DNA from: Acetobacter suratthaniensis
Lineage (GTDB): Bacteria; Pseudomonadota; Alphaproteobacteria; Acetobacterales; Acetobacteraceae
Length of the DNA: 63,901 nucleotides
Assembly (NCBI RefSeq): GCF_017377745.1
Contig: NZ_JAFVMG010000016.1
Coordinates: forward strand, 1 to 63,901
Direction of reading: 5' to 3'
The notes beneath the pieces are model-generated. The model was given only the letters and a program-made list of their open reading frames with translations, did no database searches and was not told where the DNA came from. Of the stretch, positions 61,128-63,901 are shown in pieces. A program made the position numbers and the translations under genes. The first letter of the stretch is position 1; each line of letters opens with the position of its first letter.

Positions 61128-61357
61128 ACGCAGGCCATTCCGTTTAACGCTGATTATGGAAAATAAGACAGTTTTTATGGAAGATCATTCTACCTGACAA
61201 TCGCCCGGACAGTCCACAAAAGCCGCGTGATACAAGGCATTTCAGCCCTGTTCCGCAGGAGACCTGCCCATAATGGCCCATGCCGCTACGCTGCCTGCGC
61301 GGGAAAATTATACAGGAACTCCGCTCTTGAAAAACCAACGGTAACGGACAGAACAAC

Positions 61358-62089
61358 ATGACAGAACACGTCGCCCTTGTAACAGGTGGTAGCCGTGGCA
61401 TTGGCGCGGCCGTGGCCGAACACCTGGCCGCACAGGGTTTTGATATTGCCATCTCTTACGCCCGCAGTGCCGCACGAGCCGAAGAACTGGCCGCCAAAAT
61501 ACGCCAGATGGGCCGACGCGCCCTGACCATTCAGGCCGATGGCGCGACCCTTGCGGGGAACCGCGCCGTTATTGCTGAAACCGTGGCGCATTTCGGCCGG
61601 TTGGATGTTCTGGTCTGCAATGCGGGTACATATCCGCACAAGAGCATCGACGCTGTGAGTATTGAGGACATTGAATACACGCTCAACCTCAATATCCGCG
61701 CAGTCATGGTCGAAACCCACGAGGCGGTGCAGCACATGCAAAAAGGCGGGCGCATCATTCTGATGGGGTCTGCCTTTGCCGGACGTGCGCCTTTTCCGGG
61801 CCTGTCGCTTTACACCGCCACCAAGGCGGGCCTGCGCGGTTTTGCTCAGGGGGTTGCGCGCGATCTCGGGCCAAAGGGTATCACCATCAACGTTGTTGAA
61901 CCGGGGCCGATTGATACGGAAATGAACCCTGCCAACACCGAAGGCGCCGCAGCACTCGCTGGTTTTGTCGCCACCGGCGCTTACGGCCAAGTGGAAGATA
62001 TTGCCCGCACGGTTGGCTTTCTGGCCAGCCCGCAGGCCAGCTACATTACCGGCACGGCCATTGCGGTCGATGGCGGGCTGCTGGCCTGA
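61358..62089 (+). CDS. SDR family oxidoreductase
   Basis: A 243-residue short-chain dehydrogenase/reductase. The cofactor motif is TGGSRGIG (residues 10-16 region), NAG is at 88-90, and the catalytic set is Ser138, Tyr152 and Lys156 (LYTATKAG). NVVEPGPIDTEM and the end YITGTAIAVDGGLLA are typical of FabG-like members. The preference for NADP is suggested by the basic RSAAR segment after the second strand. Substrate unknown. GGACAG lies before the ATG. The divergent AraC gene suggests inducible expression; the 230-base gap (61128-61357) must carry both promoters. Confidence 0.9.
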   Translation: MTEHVALVTGGSRGIGAAVAEHLAAQGFDIAISYARSAARAEELAAKIRQMGRRALTIQADGATLAGNRAVIAETVAHFGRLDVLVCNAGTYPHKSIDAVSIEDIEYTLNLNIRAVMVETHEAVQHMQKGGRIILMGSAFAGRAPFPGLSLYTATKAGLRGFAQGVARDLGPKGITINVVEPGPIDTEMNPANTEGAAALAGFVATGAYGQVEDIARTVGFLASPQASYITGTAIAVDGGLLA

Positions 62090-62106
62090 TCCGCACCGCC
62101 CCCGCA

Positions 62107-62168
62107 GCCCGCCTCCCCCGTCATAACGGCACAGGGGGGCGGCGGGGGCGGGCTATCACCTGATAGCC
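62107..62168. terminator. Hairpins between convergent SDR and catalase genes
   Basis: A long GC-rich imperfect stem (CCCGCCTCCCCC against GGGGGCGGCGGGGGCGGG) is followed by a perfect GGCTATCA-CC-TGATAGCC hairpin at 62151-62168. No T-run, but position favours bidirectional termination. Confidence 0.5.
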
Positions 62169-62178
62169 GGCGGCGTGT

Positions 62179-63651
62179 CTAGCTCCGGCGGGCTGTTACA
62201 CCTTCGCGCACACGCTGGCCGATAACGGGGTCGATATTGGTCCAGTAGTCAAAAACACGCGACAGCACCGGCTCCTCCACCCCCTGCAACACATGCCCGA
62301 CAATGTTGTTAACCAGACGGGTGCGCGCTGCTTCATCCATAACCCGATTAATCAACACATTGGCCTGACTGACATCATCATCATCCGGCCGGAGCGTATA
62401 GGCCTCGCGCACAAACGCGCCATCCGCCGCCCAGACGGCATTTTCAGGAAAACGTTGCGGGTCAGCCACTGGCCCGCCTTTGGAGTTAGGCACGTAAACC
62501 GGATCACGCGCCTCACGCACCCGCATGGTGCCTCCTTTGACATATCCATGCACCGGACAGAGCGGCGCGTTGACCGGAATCTGCTTATAGTTGACGCCTA
62601 GCCGCGCCCGGTGGGCATCGGCATAGGCAAAAGCGCGGCCAAGCAGCATCTTGTCAGGCGAAAGCCCCGTGCCCGGCACAAAATTGTTTGGCTCAAAAGC
62701 AAGCTGCTCAATCTGGGTATGAAAATCCGTGGGATTACGATCCAGCGTGAGCTTGCCAACCTCAATCAACGGATACTCACCCTGCGGCCAGACCTTGGTC
62801 AGATCGAACGGATTGATACGGTAGGTCTTGGCATCCTCATAAGGCATGATCTGCATTTTGAGCGTCCAGCTCGGATACTCACCCCGTTTGATGGCCTGAT
62901 ACAGATCGCGCCGGTGGTAATCCGCATCCTCCCCCGCGATCCGGCCTGCCTGTTCCTGTGTCAGCCACCGGATCCCCTGATCAGTTTTGAAATGATACTT
63001 AACCCAGAAACGCTCACCCTGCGCGTTAACCCACAGATAGGTATGGCTGGAAAACCCGTCCATATGACGCCAGCTTGCCGGAATCCCCCGATCCCCCATC
63101 AACCATGTCACCTGATGGGAGGTTTCAGGGCTAAGCGTCCAGAAGTCCCACTGCATGTCGTTATCACGCAGGCCATTATCGACCCGCCGTTTCTGCGAGT
63201 GAATGAAATGCTGGAATTTGAGCGGATCACGAATAAAGAAAATCGGCGTATTATTGCCGACCATATCGAAATTGCCCTCTTCGGTATAAAACTTCAGGGC
63301 AAAGCCACGCGGATCACGCCATGTGTCCGGGCTTCCGGCCTCACCTGCCACAGTTGAAAACCGCGCGACAACCTGCGTTTTAACACCCGGCTGCAAAAAC
63401 TGCGCCGAGGTATAGCGGCTGACATCCTGCGTGGTTTCAAACGTACCAAACGCGCCGCTGCCCTTGGCATGGGGCTGACGATCGGGGATCATTTCGCGAT
63501 TGAATGCCGCCATCTGCTCAACCAGATAATGGTCATGCAGCAGGATCGGGCCATCTGCCCCCACAGTAAGAGAGTGTTCGTCGCTCGCAACCGGAATGCC
63601 GGATTCCGTTGTATGCGTCCATGCGTGGCGGTCAGTTGTTTTATCGCTCAT
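62179..63651 (-). CDS. Monofunctional haem catalase
   Basis: A 490-residue catalase that converts hydrogen peroxide to water and oxygen. The active-site signature is [20 protein letters not shown] with catalytic His61. [45 protein letters not shown] follows with the catalytic Asn. The proximal haem ligand Tyr lies in [14 protein letters not shown]. The small-subunit, clade 3 length fits. The start ATG 63651 has GGGGGAAG upstream; the frame to 63762 is unrelated. Cytoplasmic, since no signal peptide. No regulator is adjacent, and I see no clear OxyR site. Confidence 0.95.
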   Translation of the reverse strand: MSDKTTDRHAWTHTTESGIPVASDEHSLTVGADGPILLHDHYLVEQMAAFNREMIPDRQPHAKGSGAFGTFETTQDVSRYTSAQFLQPGVKTQVVARFSTVAGEAGSPDTWRDPRGFALKFYTEEGNFDMVGNNTPIFFIRDPLKFQHFIHSQKRRVDNGLRDNDMQWDFWTLSPETSHQVTWLMGDRGIPASWRHMDGFSSHTYLWVNAQGERFWVKYHFKTDQGIRWLTQEQAGRIAGEDADYHRRDLYQAIKRGEYPSWTLKMQIMPYEDAKTYRINPFDLTKVWPQGEYPLIEVGKLTLDRNPTDFHTQIEQLAFEPNNFVPGTGLSPDKMLLGRAFAYADAHRARLGVNYKQIPVNAPLCPVHGYVKGGTMRVREARDPVYVPNSKGGPVADPQRFPENAVWAADGAFVREAYTLRPDDDDVSQANVLINRVMDEAARTRLVNNIVGHVLQGVEEPVLSRVFDYWTNIDPVIGQRVREGVTARRS

Positions 63652-63860
63652 GAGAACTCTTCCCCCCTGATTAATCTGCATCAGGAGTAAAACGCTTTGA
63701 GCGCTTTTTCTGTTCCCACAACCCGGCGGATGTTTACGCCACCCGCAGCAGGAACAGGCCAAGAAGGGTTTATTCTACCGATAACGCCATAAAAACAGTG
63801 CGTTCAGCCATCTTACTTTACGGGAGAGCACCATGGCCGCAATGGCTTTTCTGAACGCAA

Positions 63861-63892
63861 AAAAGCCCTTCCTTTTTCAAGGAAGGGCTTTT
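63861..63892 (-). terminator. Strong bidirectional hairpin at the window edge
   Basis: AAGCCCTTCCTT pairs perfectly with AAGGAAGGGCTT across a 4-base loop. Read on the minus strand it is followed by a T-run, so it probably ends a leftward gene beyond the window. Confidence 0.82.
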
Positions 63893-63901
63893 CGCACAAT
63901 C

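Noticed and set aside
63833..63901. Possible small plus-strand gene start with GGGAGAG before an ATG at the window edge
   Set aside because: The frame runs straight through a perfect 12-bp terminator hairpin, so it is unlikely to encode a protein; the edge prevents a decision.

Overview
The window looks like a chromosomal piece of an alphaproteobacterium, most likely an acetic acid bacterium (Acetobacteraceae). This is inferred from gene content and GC-rich coding, and from two alphaproteobacterial-type regulatory sites: a Zur-type palindrome and a GAAC-N7-GAAC LexA box. No rRNA, tRNA, CRISPR array or insertion sequence was recognised.

Left chromosomal arm (1-22781). It begins with a UDP-glucuronate 4-epimerase cut by the window edge, a secreted DUF192 protein, a metallo-beta-lactamase-fold hydrolase and a host-attachment (baeRF) family protein. 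Next come a coupled XdhC / MobA-like pair for molybdenum-enzyme maturation, a RidA protein and an exported CHAP amidase-like protein. The glycine cleavage operon gcvT-gcvH-gcvP is preceded by a tandem glycine riboswitch. The spermidine genes speD and speE follow, separated by a strong terminator. The arm ends with a very large exported repeat protein, a HAD phosphatase, a sulfotransferase-like protein, a mannitol/fructuronate-type dehydrogenase, a GGDEF-EAL c-di-GMP enzyme and YnfA.

Prophage-like element (22853-48321). About 25.5 kb encodes a nearly complete contractile-tailed particle. Nearly all of it is read leftward from a divergent control region at about 46.9-47.1 kb. The order is: early genes (DUF1376 protein and two small proteins), a promoter-terminator cassette, terminase, portal, protease/scaffold, cement protein, capsid, head-tail connectors, sheath, tube, tail chaperones, tape-measure position, baseplate, fibre, then lysis genes and two accessory genes. 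A rightward S24-type repressor and one small gene lie beyond the control region. Four related 17-bp palindromes look like repressor operators. No integrase, excisionase, transposase, helicase or polymerase was found, so the element is either decayed, domesticated or dependent on other loci.

Right chromosomal arm (48481-63901). It holds a glycine-zipper lipoprotein and a coiled envelope protein, a soluble FIST-domain chemoreceptor-like protein, a DegT-type sugar aminotransferase, and a DUF1826 gene under a Zur-type box. An HdeA-like exported protein, an orphan imuA under a LexA box, and a 1440-residue autotransporter with 207-210 bp tandem repeats follow. The arm closes with a divergent AraC regulator / SDR oxidoreductase pair and a catalase.

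Starts were moved from the longest open frame to the best-supported codon wherever a ribosome-binding site or family alignment favoured it. Family names rest on recognition by eye; no database search was possible.
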